DNA of 29,262 bases from a virus: the IMG/VR virus record IMGVR_UViG_3300032117_000118, positions 1-29,262 of that record; one strand, given 5' to 3'. Under the pieces are notes generated by a model that saw nothing but the letters and a program-made list of their open reading frames with translations, made no database searches and had not been told where the DNA came from. The position numbers and the translations under genes are program-made. This document shows positions 1 through 7,333 of the stretch, one piece after another (the first letter of the stretch is position 1; the number at the start of each line of letters is the position of its first letter).

Positions 1-924
1 ACTGCATCCTTGTCTGGTGGCGTCAGTTTCAGCAACGCAAACGGCCTGACATTCTACACGTCCGCCGGTAACGCGATTGTTGGCTCTTACAGCGTTCCAA
101 CCGTTCCTACGTCTTACGTCTCAAACGTCAACGGGTCGTCTGGCGCGGTATCTGTGGCGGGCTTGGGAACGGCCCTCAATTTAACCAACCTGACGGGCAC
201 CCTGAGCGTCAACACGGCAGGCGTTAGCCTGTCTCTGTCGGCCAACTCGGGCGGCGGCGGCGGGTATACGACGCCACGGTTTGAGCCGTTCCCCGCCAAC
301 TCGGCCACATCGTTCGCGGCGAACAGCCTGTACTTCGCGGCTGCTTACCCGCAGGCGGCTATCAGTTTCAGCAGCCTGAACCAGATGGTCTCGATTGCGA
401 CGATCCTCGGCACGTCAACGTGGGGCAACACGTTCACCGGCAGTTATGCGCTGTACTCAAAAGACAGCGCGAATGCCAACCGCCTCACCCTGATGAGTTC
501 GTCGTCGTATGTGCTTGCGATCAGCGGTTCGTCCACGCAGAACGGCGGCTTCACCTTGTCGCAGGGCGCGGGCAGTTACACCGCCAGTTCGACCAACCTG
601 AACGCTATTCCAAACGGCCTGAACCTGATGTCCATGCCATTCTCCGGCAGCATTGCCGGTAGCGGCGAATACTATGTGGGTATGGCCATCAGCACGAGCG
701 CGGCGGGCGCTACATGGAACCTCAGTTGGGCGGGAGCGACTCGTGGCACTGGCGCCATAAATGCAGCCATCTCGCCAACGACGTCGGTGACCAACGCCGT
801 GTTTGACCAGTGGGGCTTTAGGTATACATCGACATCCAATGCTTGGCCCTCTAGTATTGCGAGCAACTCGATCCAATCTGTTAGCGCGAATTTCGCTCCG
901 TATATTCAATTTGCCTTGTATTAA
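1..924 (+). CDS. Tail fibre-like virion protein, 5' truncated by the window edge
   Basis: The reading frame is open from base 1, so the true start lies upstream; the TTG at base 10 is only the first start-like codon inside the window. The visible 308 residues are rich in Ser, Gly, Thr, Ala and Asn. Roughly the first 80 residues hold beta-type repeats (for example GLGTALNLTNLTGTLSVNTAG) ending in a Gly run, the usual pattern of phage fibre shafts and hinges. The rest is a low-charge, aromatic-containing C-terminal part that could be a distal receptor-binding domain. It is followed after 11 bases by a glycosyltransferase-like gene. A fibre role is inferred from composition and context; no catalytic motif is seen. 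Confidence 0.7.
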   Translation, partial: TASLSGGVSFSNANGLTFYTSAGNAIVGSYSVPTVPTSYVSNVNGSSGAVSVAGLGTALNLTNLTGTLSVNTAGVSLSLSANSGGGGGYTTPRFEPFPANSATSFAANSLYFAAAYPQAAISFSSLNQMVSIATILGTSTWGNTFTGSYALYSKDSANANRLTLMSSSSYVLAISGSSTQNGGFTLSQGAGSYTASSTNLNAIPNGLNLMSMPFSGSIAGSGEYYVGMAISTSAAGATWNLSWAGATRGTGAINAAISPTTSVTNAVFDQWGFRYTSTSNAWPSSIASNSIQSVSANFAPYIQFALY

Positions 925-935
925 AGGAGGGTGTT

Positions 936-1670
936 TTGAAACCACAGATCGTAAACAATCACGACCCCGGCTATCACAACGAGGACTTGGACAAGTCGGC
1001 CACTCGCGTGTACGAAGGCGGCTCGTGGAAAAAGCAGCGCGTCATCGTCATTTTGCCCGCTGCGGCAACCATCCCGACGAAGGTAGCCCTTTCTCACTGG
1101 GGACTGGCTTTCCCGCCCAATCAGGCGGTGCATCGCATGTTGGCCCTTGGGCAGGAAGTGGGCGAAGCCTACAGTAACTGCATCAATGAGATTCTGGCCC
1201 ATCCAGACTTGAGCCAATGGGAATACATCCTGACCATTGAGTCGGATAATTGCCCTCCCGGAGACGGCGTCATTCGCCTGATCAAGCAGATGGAATTGCA
1301 CCCGGAGTACTCCTGCATCGGCGGGCTGTACTGGTGCAAAGGCCCGGAGGGCTGCGCGCACATCTGGGGAGACCCAAAAGACACCCTGAACTTTAGGCCA
1401 CAAGTCCCGGTCCCAAACCAGTTGGTCGAGTGCTGCGGAACGTCCATGGGATTCAACCTGTGGCGTCTTAGCATGTTCAAGGACGAGCGCCTTCGCCGCC
1501 CTTGGTTCAAGACCCTAAACGGCTCAGAAGGGCAGGGAATCGGCACGCAGGATTTGTATTTTTGGGGCGATGCTCGTAATTATGGGTATCGGTGTGCGGT
1601 AGACTGCGGCGTTCTCGTTGGCCATTACGACCATGAGGGCAAATTCGGTCAACCCGACACCATGTGGTAA
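936..1670 (+). CDS. Glycosyltransferase-like protein (GT-A type)
   Basis: This 244-residue protein has a beta strand (KQRVIVILP, about 34-41), an N-terminal helical part and an acidic motif in YILTIESDNCPP (E102-S103-D104-N105). That motif sits where GT-A enzymes carry the DxD motif that binds the metal and nucleotide sugar. A Cys-rich stretch follows (YWCKGPEGCAH, VECCGTSMGFN). The start is TTG at 936, chosen because AAGGAGG ends five bases upstream and no ATG fits. It lies between a fibre gene and a sugar-nucleotide dehydratase, which supports a role in glycan synthesis or transfer. Donor and acceptor are unknown. The family call rests on motif resemblance only. Confidence 0.6.
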   Translation: MKPQIVNNHDPGYHNEDLDKSATRVYEGGSWKKQRVIVILPAAATIPTKVALSHWGLAFPPNQAVHRMLALGQEVGEAYSNCINEILAHPDLSQWEYILTIESDNCPPGDGVIRLIKQMELHPEYSCIGGLYWCKGPEGCAHIWGDPKDTLNFRPQVPVPNQLVECCGTSMGFNLWRLSMFKDERLRRPWFKTLNGSEGQGIGTQDLYFWGDARNYGYRCAVDCGVLVGHYDHEGKFGQPDTMW

Positions 1671-1694
1671 TCAGTAACCTATCTAAGGAATTCG

Positions 1695-2696
1695 ATGAAA
1701 ATTCTACTTACCGGCGGTGCCGGTTTCATTGGCCATCATGTCGCTGAACATTTGCTCCGCAACACGGACGCAAAAATCACTTTTCTAGACCGTTTGGACT
1801 GCTCAGGAAACTTGAATCGCATCACCCAGATTAAGGGGTGGGACGAATACAAGACTCGCTGTCGTTGGGTGTTTCACGATTTGCGTGCGCCAATCAACGA
1901 CCAGTTGGCAAGCCAACTAGGAGAACACGATGTCATTCTTCATCTCGCAGCCCTCACCCATGTTGACCGAAGCATTCTTTCGCCCCTCGACGCAGTGTGG
2001 GATAACGTATTCGGGACAGCCCATATCCTCGAACACGCCCGACTTCGTGGCTGTGAACGATTTGTCTATTTTTCTACGGACGAAGTTTTCGGACCTGCGC
2101 CTGTGGGGACGGCGTACAAAGAATGGGATCGGTATAGAAGTACTAACCCTTATTCCGCCACGAAAGCCGGTGGAGAAGAACTCACGCTCGCTTACCACAA
2201 CACTTACGGTGTCCCGGCCATCATTACCCACACGATGAACGTGTTTGGTGAGCGTCAGCACCCGGAAAAGTACATTCCATCCACGATTGCCAAGGCGCGT
2301 GATGGAGGATTGGTCACAGTTCACGCCAACAAGGAAAAGACGCAGGCCGGAAGCCGCTTCTATATCCATGCACGCAATGTTGCCGATGGCCTGATGCATG
2401 TGCTGAACCATGGCCAAATCGGAGACAAGTACAACCTTGTTGGCGAAGTCGAGTGCGACAACCTGCGTTTGGCTCAGTTGATTGCCGAATCTGTCGGCAA
2501 GCCGCTGAACTACGAAATGGTGGACTTTCACTCCAGTCGTCCGGGGCATGACCTGCGATACGCTCTGGATGGCTCCAAAATGGCTTCTATCGGGTGGACT
2601 CCGAAAGTCAGTTTTGAGGCCAGTCTTGACCGGGTAGTCCAATGGTCTCTGGCAAATCAAGATTGGCTAATGGCCGCACCGAAGGAGGGAGCATGA
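1695..2696 (+). CDS. NAD-dependent epimerase/dehydratase, dTDP-glucose 4,6-dehydratase-like
   Basis: An extended short-chain dehydrogenase/reductase of 333 residues, close to the usual length of RfbB/RmlB. The N-terminus has the NAD-binding motif TGGAGFIG (6-13). The catalytic triad of the dehydratase branch is visible: STDEVFG with T128-D129-E130, and YSATK with Y153 and K157. The C-terminal signature RPGHDLRYALDGSKMASIGW is also typical of dTDP-glucose 4,6-dehydratases. In that family the enzyme converts an NDP-hexose to the 4-keto-6-deoxy form. AAGGA lies eight bases before the ATG. The gene overlaps the next one by four bases (ATGA), so the two are probably translationally coupled. The exact sugar nucleotide is not readable from sequence. 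Confidence 0.88.
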   Translation: MKILLTGGAGFIGHHVAEHLLRNTDAKITFLDRLDCSGNLNRITQIKGWDEYKTRCRWVFHDLRAPINDQLASQLGEHDVILHLAALTHVDRSILSPLDAVWDNVFGTAHILEHARLRGCERFVYFSTDEVFGPAPVGTAYKEWDRYRSTNPYSATKAGGEELTLAYHNTYGVPAIITHTMNVFGERQHPEKYIPSTIAKARDGGLVTVHANKEKTQAGSRFYIHARNVADGLMHVLNHGQIGDKYNLVGEVECDNLRLAQLIAESVGKPLNYEMVDFHSSRPGHDLRYALDGSKMASIGWTPKVSFEASLDRVVQWSLANQDWLMAAPKEGA

Positions 2697-3223
2697 GTAC
2701 CGAAGAGAAGAAGCCGCTGAAACTCGACATCGGGTGCGGCAAGAACAAGGCAGAAGGGTTTACGGGTGTCGATTCGATCGCCTTTGACGGCGTGGACATC
2801 GTCATGGACGCCAGTAAGCCGGACTGGCAGTGGGCGGATGGCGAGGTCGACGAAGTGCATTGCAGCCACTTCATCGAGCACCTGACCAACAACGAGCGCA
2901 TCGTGTTCTGGAACGAACTGCACCGCGTCCTGAAGAAGGGCGGTCAGGCTCGGATCATCACGCCGCACTGGTCGAATGCCTGCGCCTACGGCGATCCGAC
3001 CCACCAGTGGCCTCCCATGTCCGAGTGGGCGGTCTACTACCTGAACAAGGACTGGCGCGAGGTGAACGCCCCTCACGCCCCCCTGAAGTGCGACTTTGAC
3101 TTCGTCATTGGCGGCTCGTGGGATGGGTGGCTAGAGACCCGAAATCAGGAAATGAAGATGTTCGCGATGGGTCGCTACATCAATTCATACCGCGATTTGA
3201 TCATTACGCTCACCAAAAAGTGA
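2693..3223 (+). CDS. Class I SAM-dependent methyltransferase
   Basis: A 176-residue protein with SAM-binding motif I as LDIGCGKNK (11-19), an acidic residue at the end of strand 2 (GVDS, D27), and VDEVHCSHFIEHL (52-64), which is common in small Rossmann-fold methyltransferases. ATG at 2693 is chosen over upstream in-frame starts because GGAGG precedes it and it overlaps the dehydratase stop as ATGA. With the two upstream genes it forms a three-gene carbohydrate-type cassette, so a sugar or glycolipid substrate is plausible; nucleic acid or protein methylation cannot be excluded. It is the last gene before a palindrome and hairpin region. Confidence 0.82.
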   Translation: MSTEEKKPLKLDIGCGKNKAEGFTGVDSIAFDGVDIVMDASKPDWQWADGEVDEVHCSHFIEHLTNNERIVFWNELHRVLKKGGQARIITPHWSNACAYGDPTHQWPPMSEWAVYYLNKDWREVNAPHAPLKCDFDFVIGGSWDGWLETRNQEMKMFAMGRYINSYRDLIITLTKK

Positions 3224-3224
3224 A

Positions 3225-3239
3225 GTAATAGCCTATTAC
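3225..3239. promoter_or_regulatory. 15-bp palindrome, possible operator
   Basis: GTAATAG-C-CTATTAC is a perfect inverted repeat with seven-base arms and a one-base centre, two bases after the methyltransferase stop. It differs in sequence from the operator family of the right-hand early region. It may be a protein-binding site for control of the virion genes downstream, or simply the base of a larger RNA structure with the hairpin that follows. No regulator can be assigned. Confidence 0.4.
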
Positions 3240-3244
3240 GGTAT

Positions 3245-3270
3245 TCCCGGCGGTGGAAAAGCCGCCGGGA
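3245..3270 (+). terminator. GC-rich hairpin, possible terminator or RNA-processing structure
   Basis: TCCCGGCGG (3245-3253) and CCGCCGGGA (3262-3270) form a perfect nine-base-pair stem around the loop TGGAAAAG. There is no T-tract after it, so efficient intrinsic termination is doubtful. It separates the modification cassette from the connector gene at 3347. The remaining bases to 3346 contain TATGAT and TAGAAT hexamers without a convincing -35 at normal spacing. Confidence 0.5.
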
Positions 3271-3346
3271 GTGTGTATGATTTGGTAGGAAATTCTGAGA
3301 CTGGGGTAGAATTCCGAGCAGCATTCTTTCGCAATGGGGCGGGCTG

Positions 3347-4033
3347 ATGGCTACGAGCAACACATACGCCTTCAATCCGGGGCTTGGAGAGTCCACGCTC
3401 TATGCGTTCAATCTGTGCGGGATCCGGCAGTCTGCGCTACTTCAGGAGCACCTCGAAAGTGCCCGCATGGCGACGAACATGCTTCTGGGCCGGTGGAGCA
3501 GCCAAGGCGTTAACCTCTGGGCGGTAGACCTGCAATGCGTCAACCTGACGCAGGGCGTCTGCACCTACAGCGTGCCTTCCAACACCATCGTGATGTTGGA
3601 CGCCTACATCCGCCAGAGCACCGGCAGCGTCGTTGACCGCATCATCATGCCGATCAGCCGCACGGAGTACGCCTCGTACCCCAACAAGGCGCAGCAGGGC
3701 TTTCCGACGACCTTCTGGTTCGACCGCCTCCTGTCGCCCACCGTGACCCTCTGGCCCGTACCGGACGGCACCGTGTCCCAGTTGCGCTACTACCGCGTGC
3801 GTCAGATTCAGGACGGTGTCTTGGCCGACGACGCGCAGGTCGAGGTGCCGTACTACTTCTTGGAAGCCTTCGTCTTTGGCCTAGCCCAACGACTGGCGAT
3901 GATCTGGGCACCCGACAAGGTTGCCATGCTGAAGCCTCTGGCCGACGAATCCTATGCTATCGCTGCCGCTCAGAACATTGAGACCGCAGCCCAATATATA
4001 TCGCCCACGATCTCCTCCTACTTCAGGCCGTAA
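3347..4033 (+). CDS. Head-to-tail connector, P22 gp4-like
   Basis: A 228-residue protein whose N-terminal part (about residues 15-55: ALLQEHLESARMATNMLLGRW and the following SQGVNLW) matches the helical pattern of P22 gp4-type head-completion/connector proteins, which bind under the portal and help seal packaged DNA. The middle is beta-rich and the C-terminus helical (LEAFVFGLAQRLAMIWAP). It is longer than P22 gp4 (166 residues). It opens the virion block after a hairpin-containing gap. The start is ATG at 3347; the upstream GGGGCGGG is a poor match to a ribosome binding site. The portal gene, normally near, is not in the window. Confidence 0.7.
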   Translation: MATSNTYAFNPGLGESTLYAFNLCGIRQSALLQEHLESARMATNMLLGRWSSQGVNLWAVDLQCVNLTQGVCTYSVPSNTIVMLDAYIRQSTGSVVDRIIMPISRTEYASYPNKAQQGFPTTFWFDRLLSPTVTLWPVPDGTVSQLRYYRVRQIQDGVLADDAQVEVPYYFLEAFVFGLAQRLAMIWAPDKVAMLKPLADESYAIAAAQNIETAAQYISPTISSYFRP

Positions 4034-4036
4034 GCC

Positions 4037-4789
4037 ATGGGCTACGCCTCACGAGCAGGTCGGGCGAGGACGAATGCCGCCAACCCGCAAGCGCACGCTA
4101 TTTGCGACCGCTGCGGGTTTCGGTACAACTTCGTCGACCTGACGTGGCAGTTTGAGTGGCGCGGAGCCACCCTCCAGAACATCAAGATTCTGGTCTGCAA
4201 CACCTGTCTAGATACACCGCAGGAGAACGTCCGGGCCATTGTTATCCCGGCCGATCCGACGCCTATCGTCAACGCTCGCGTGCAGGACTTCGTCGCGGCT
4301 TCGACGGACGATATTGCCTTCGCGGGGTCCGTCATCGACCCGAAGACAGGCATCCCGATGCCGTCCCAGAGCGTTCTGGCCGACAATGCCGGGAACAATC
4401 TCGTGGTGCAGCCCATCGGCCCCAATCCGAATGGCGTGGGCGATGGCCTGACGCAGCAGGCGTTGATGCCTCAGTTTGAATCGACCGCCTACAGCGTCCT
4501 GCTGCCGGTGGCGTCGGTTCTGGCTAACGGGACGACCACGATTACGGTCACCTGTAGCGCCCCTCACGGCCTCTCGACCGGAGCGGCTATCTCGGCCCTC
4601 GGCCTGAGCAACAAGGCCGCAAACGGGTTCTACACGGTCACCGTGACCACGGCGACGGCGTTTACTTACCGGATCAGCCAGATTTCGCCCATCGCGGCGG
4701 GCTCCTTGCTGACCTCGACGACCCGAATCGTCACCGCCTATGTGACCGGCCCGTACAACTTCAACCAGATCCCGCAGACGGGTAACTAA
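4037..4789 (+). CDS. Zinc-ribbon-containing virion-type protein
   Basis: The 250-residue protein begins with a basic stretch and a CxxC...CxxC zinc ribbon (C23, C26, C54, C57). The C-terminal half, about residues 155-245, has a beta domain of the kind NGTTTITVTCSAPHGLSTGA, similar to a module in the nozzle-like protein at 8538. It lies three bases after the connector gene and just before small virion-type genes. Comparable zinc-ribbon proteins occur in tail regions of several phages, but I know of no assigned function. A structural or assembly role is inferred from position. Confidence 0.6.
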   Translation: MGYASRAGRARTNAANPQAHAICDRCGFRYNFVDLTWQFEWRGATLQNIKILVCNTCLDTPQENVRAIVIPADPTPIVNARVQDFVAASTDDIAFAGSVIDPKTGIPMPSQSVLADNAGNNLVVQPIGPNPNGVGDGLTQQALMPQFESTAYSVLLPVASVLANGTTTITVTCSAPHGLSTGAAISALGLSNKAANGFYTVTVTTATAFTYRISQISPIAAGSLLTSTTRIVTAYVTGPYNFNQIPQTGN

Positions 4790-4790
4790 A

Positions 4791-5081
4791 ATGGCAAATG
4801 TTGCAATCCCAAACCTGCCCACGGTCACTTCGGTGACGGGTCTGGAGCAGATTCCGGCGGTCCAGAACGGCGTCACGGTACGCCTGACGGCGGCTCAGAT
4901 CGCAGGGCTGACGCCTGTCGGCTCGATTTACACCGTCGCAACTCTCCCGGCCAGTCCGATCAAAGGCCAAAGCGCCTTCGTCTCTGACGCCACGTCCCCG
5001 ACGTTTCTTGGGATCGTGACGGGCGGCGGCTCGACCTTCACCCGTGTCTTTTTCAACGGCAGCAACTGGGTTGCCGGATAG
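4791..5081 (+). CDS. Small virion-associated-type hypothetical protein
   Basis: A 96-residue protein. The N-terminus (MANVAIPNLPTVTSVTGLEQ) and the motif VRLTAAQIAGLTP resemble the short segments phages use at the start of tail or fibre proteins. The C-terminus (STFTRVFFNGSNWVAG) resembles the end of many fibre-tip or baseplate modules. It starts one base after the preceding stop codon and has no strong ribosome binding site, so it is probably coupled. It could act as a small decoration, chaperone or stand-alone fibre module. No catalytic motif is seen. Confidence 0.6.
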   Translation: MANVAIPNLPTVTSVTGLEQIPAVQNGVTVRLTAAQIAGLTPVGSIYTVATLPASPIKGQSAFVSDATSPTFLGIVTGGGSTFTRVFFNGSNWVAG

Positions 5082-5089
5082 GAATCACC

Positions 5090-5398
5090 ATGGCTAACAC
5101 CTATACAACCACAGTCACCTCACTAGAGACAGCGACGGTTAACGGCCTCGATAACGTCGTCGTCGTTATCAATTGGCAGATCAGTGGTACGGACGGCACG
5201 AACACGGTCTCCTACAACGGCTCCAATGTCATTGGCGCGCCGGACCCAACCAATTTTGTGGCGTACTTTAGCCTGACGCAGGCACAGGTACTGGCGTGGA
5301 TCCTGAATCCACTGACCGCGACCGCCATGGCGAATATCGATCAGGCACTTGCTCTAATGTCCAACCCACCGGCACCGACGCCGCTTCCTTGGGGCTAA
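5090..5398 (+). CDS. Small conserved phage-type protein of unknown function
   Basis: A 102-residue protein starting MANTYTTTVTSLETATVNGL, with alternating hydrophobic residues in VVVVINWQISGTDGTNTVSY that suggest a beta sandwich. It then has an Ala/Leu-rich helix (FSLTQAQVLAWIL) and a Pro-rich tail ending in PLPWG. The arrangement of a beta domain sensing or displaying a Trp-containing strand, followed by a helix, recurs in small proteins of phage tail regions. AGGA overlaps the upstream stop and positions the ATG at 5090. It lies four bases before the glycine-rich gene. Function is not recognised. Confidence 0.6.
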   Translation: MANTYTTTVTSLETATVNGLDNVVVVINWQISGTDGTNTVSYNGSNVIGAPDPTNFVAYFSLTQAQVLAWILNPLTATAMANIDQALALMSNPPAPTPLPWG

Positions 5399-5401
5399 TC
5401 C

Positions 5402-6049
5402 ATGACTGGCACAGCAACAGTATCGTTTTGGGGCGCTGCAGGCGGCGGTGGTGGCGGGTTTACGCCGCAAACTGTTGTTATTACAACGACAGGCTCGTTC
5501 ACTCAAGCGATCCCCACTGGCGCGACCAACATGGTCATTGAAGTCTGGGCCGGTGGCGGTGGCGGTGGCGGTTACGATACGACCAATACGAATCCCGGCG
5601 GCGGTGGCGGTGCGGGTGCGTATGCCATTACTGCAACCGCTTACAACGTCAGCACGGCGTCGGGGCAGACAATTGTCGGTTCGGTTGGTGCGGGTGGTTT
5701 GGGTGGCGCGTCAAATCTTAGCGGCGGTAATAACGGCTCAATCGGAACGTCGTCGCTCATCAATACATCGGGAACTTACGCAAGCATCAATGCGATTACT
5801 GTTAACCCCGGAAATTTTGGTAACAAGGGATCGGTAGGAACAGGTGGTGCCGGTGGTACAACAACAACCGCAACCAACTGGACATCGACGGCAGGTGGTA
5901 ATGGACAGTCGGGAACAACAACAGGAGCGGGTGGTATTCCTGTTACCGGTGTACATGGAGGCCCTTATGGCGGAGGCGGCGCGGGTGGCGCGGGTACAGG
6001 TACTGCGCCGTCCGGATCTAACGGCGCCGTCGTCTTCTACTTCACTTGA
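5402..6049 (+). CDS. Glycine-rich tail adhesin-like protein
   Basis: A 215-residue protein dominated by Gly. A beta module (TTGSFTQAIPTGATNMVIEVW) leads into Gly runs (AGGGGGGG, GGGGGAGAYA), followed by spaced GG pairs and the terminal strand GAVVFYFT. This pattern of a small beta module followed by polyglycine segments matches phage glycine-rich tail proteins, where stacked polyglycine-II helices form a receptor-binding tip. A shorter Gly run near the N-terminus (GAAGGGGGG) looks like a second copy of the motif. It follows the small protein by three bases. Receptor binding is inferred from composition and position, not shown. Confidence 0.65.
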   Translation: MTGTATVSFWGAAGGGGGGFTPQTVVITTTGSFTQAIPTGATNMVIEVWAGGGGGGGYDTTNTNPGGGGGAGAYAITATAYNVSTASGQTIVGSVGAGGLGGASNLSGGNNGSIGTSSLINTSGTYASINAITVNPGNFGNKGSVGTGGAGGTTTTATNWTSTAGGNGQSGTTTGAGGIPVTGVHGGPYGGGGAGGAGTGTAPSGSNGAVVFYFT

Positions 6050-6057
6050 GATCAATC

Positions 6058-6348
6058 GTGAAAACATTCATCGCGTTGATTGCTGTCGGAGTGGTCACCT
6101 TCTCCGGCTGCTCAAGTTCATCCAACGCGCCCATTCCGGTCGCGGTCGTGACGCCTTCTTTCTGGGCGCCTAACACCTCGTTCCCCACGAATGCCGACAT
6201 CAACTTTTCCGTCTCGGGCGTGGTGTTCCACGCCGTCGCCACGACGGGAGGGAAGACAGGCGCATCGCAACCCGTCATCCCCGTAAACGGAACTGCTAAA
6301 GACGGCACCGTCGTGTGGCAGTACTCCGGGCCGGGCGCAGCCGAATAA
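6058..6348 (+). CDS. Predicted lipoprotein, start of lysis cassette
   Basis: From GTG at 6058 the protein has 96 residues and a clear N-terminal export signal: MKTFIALIAVGVVTFSGC, with the lipidation Cys at position 18 (lipobox TFSGC; Phe at -3 is not ideal). Ser at +2 favours the outer membrane in a Gram-negative host. A TTG at 6046 overlapping the previous stop is an alternative start but would put charged residues before a normal signal peptide. The mature part is Ser/Pro-poor and beta-like, unlike Pro-rich Rz1. It precedes a single-TM protein and a holin, so an outer-membrane spanin-like role is possible but unproven. Confidence 0.65.
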   Translation: MKTFIALIAVGVVTFSGCSSSSNAPIPVAVVTPSFWAPNTSFPTNADINFSVSGVVFHAVATTGGKTGASQPVIPVNGTAKDGTVVWQYSGPGAAE

Positions 6349-6361
6349 CCAAGGAACCATC

Positions 6362-6598
6362 ATGGAGTTCAATCCATTGGATACGCAGAAACTTATGAGA
6401 GCGTCAGCAGGCTCACCAAGAGACCTTATGGGGGTTCTACTCGCCATTCTGGTCGCGCTTATCGCATGGATTGGCACTTCGTTGATCAATCGCGTCGATC
6501 AGTTGGCAGAGAACTTCAATTCCTACGCTTTGAGAATGGAAAACCGCGTGACTGCCATCGAGCAGAAACTGCAGACCGTCACCAAAAAGGATCCATGA
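6362..6598 (+). CDS. Single-pass membrane protein with coiled coil
   Basis: A 78-residue protein with one strong transmembrane segment (about 23-42, MGVLLAILVALIAWIGTSLI) and a C-terminal amphipathic helix of about 35 residues with heptad-like spacing (VDQLAENF, ENRVTAIEQKLQTV). It lies between the lipoprotein and the holin and shares ATGA with the holin start. Candidates are a short inner-membrane spanin subunit, an antiholin or a second holin. The coiled coil is short for spanning the periplasm on its own. AAGGA lies upstream of the ATG. No sequence signature decides between these roles. Confidence 0.65.
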   Translation: MEFNPLDTQKLMRASAGSPRDLMGVLLAILVALIAWIGTSLINRVDQLAENFNSYALRMENRVTAIEQKLQTVTKKDP

Positions 6599-6936
6599 TG
6601 TTCAAGATGCTGTCTCAGATTCCCAAATTCTTTGAATTGTTCAAGGAAGGTAAGGAAGTCGCTGATCCGGTGACGTGGAAGAATCGCACGATTGCGACCA
6701 ACGCAATCCTTGCGCTTCTGGGCACGTTACTGGCCTTGGGTAAGGCGTTTGGGTTCAACGTGGAGTTGGACAGTGACACCACACAGAATCTGGCGGCGGG
6801 CGTTGTGGCTATCGTTACTGCTTTTAACGCAGTCATGCACACCATTACGTCAGCAAGGGTTGGCGTGTCACCCAACAGCGGCAGTGGTCCCACCGAAGGA
6901 AACGCCGCTGACAGTGATAAGCCTGCAGAAGGCTGA
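6595..6936 (+). CDS. Putative holin, two transmembrane segments
   Basis: A 113-residue protein with two hydrophobic segments, about 31-53 (RTIATNAILALLGTLLALGK) and 64-84 (LAAGVVAIVTAFNAVMHTIT), and a hydrophilic charged tail. Length, topology and the motif FNAVMHTITSARVG resemble small phage holins, which open the inner membrane to release lysozyme. ATG at 6595 (overlapping the upstream stop) is followed by a second ATG at 6598, a dual start that in some holins yields proteins with different timing; here the two products would differ by one Met only. It lies upstream of the lysozyme gene, as expected. Confidence 0.75.
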   Translation: MMFKMLSQIPKFFELFKEGKEVADPVTWKNRTIATNAILALLGTLLALGKAFGFNVELDSDTTQNLAAGVVAIVTAFNAVMHTITSARVGVSPNSGSGPTEGNAADSDKPAEG

Positions 6937-6979
6937 ATTCGACATTGGATTTTCGTGCAACTTAACTGAGGACTGAACA

Positions 6980-7333
6980 ATGACTTTTTTCGCTACGCTT
7001 GAGCAGGACGTTGCCGCACTCGGCAAGTGGTTCAATGGCAACCCGGTTGGTGCCGCTATCGAGGCTGACTTCAAGGCCGCTGTGGCGGAATTGGAAAGCA
7101 TCGCAGTGGCTGACCTTGAAAATGCGGTCAAGGTAATCGGCCTCGCGGCCCTTACCGGCTTGGCCACGGGCGGCACGGCGGGCGCCATCGCGGCGGGCAT
7201 CGCCTCGGCTGAGACCGAATTCAAGTCGTTGGGTAAGGACGTCACGTCGAAGACGCTGACCACGCTTGTCACGACGGTCGTGAATCAGGTCTCGGCGGCA
7301 ACGACCCCTACGCCGGTGGCTGCGCCGGTATGA
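6980..7333 (+). CDS. Small Ala-rich helical protein in the lysis cassette
   Basis: A 117-residue protein with long Ala-rich amphipathic helices and a Gly/Ala segment (LAALTGLATGGTAGAIAAGI, about 55-74) that is weakly hydrophobic and might associate with membrane. The C-terminus is Thr/Pro/Val-rich. GAGGA precedes the ATG, and the stop overlaps the lysozyme ATG, so translation of the lysozyme is probably coupled to this gene. Similar small proteins lie next to endolysins in other podophages. It could be an accessory holin or lysis regulator; I do not recognise its function. Confidence 0.6.
   Translation: MTFFATLEQDVAALGKWFNGNPVGAAIEADFKAAVAELESIAVADLENAVKVIGLAALTGLATGGTAGAIAAGIASAETEFKSLGKDVTSKTLTTLVTTVVNQVSAATTPTPVAAPV

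Noticed and set aside
3276-3314. TATGAT and TAGAAT hexamers as a late promoter
   Set aside because: No acceptable -35 lies at 16-18 bases from either hexamer. TTGGTA at 19-base spacing from TAGAAT is too weak to annotate.
4208-4876. Minus-strand frame of 222 codons opposite the zinc-ribbon gene
   Set aside because: It overlaps two well-formed plus-strand genes, and its Arg/Gly/Asp-rich composition is typical of antisense reading.
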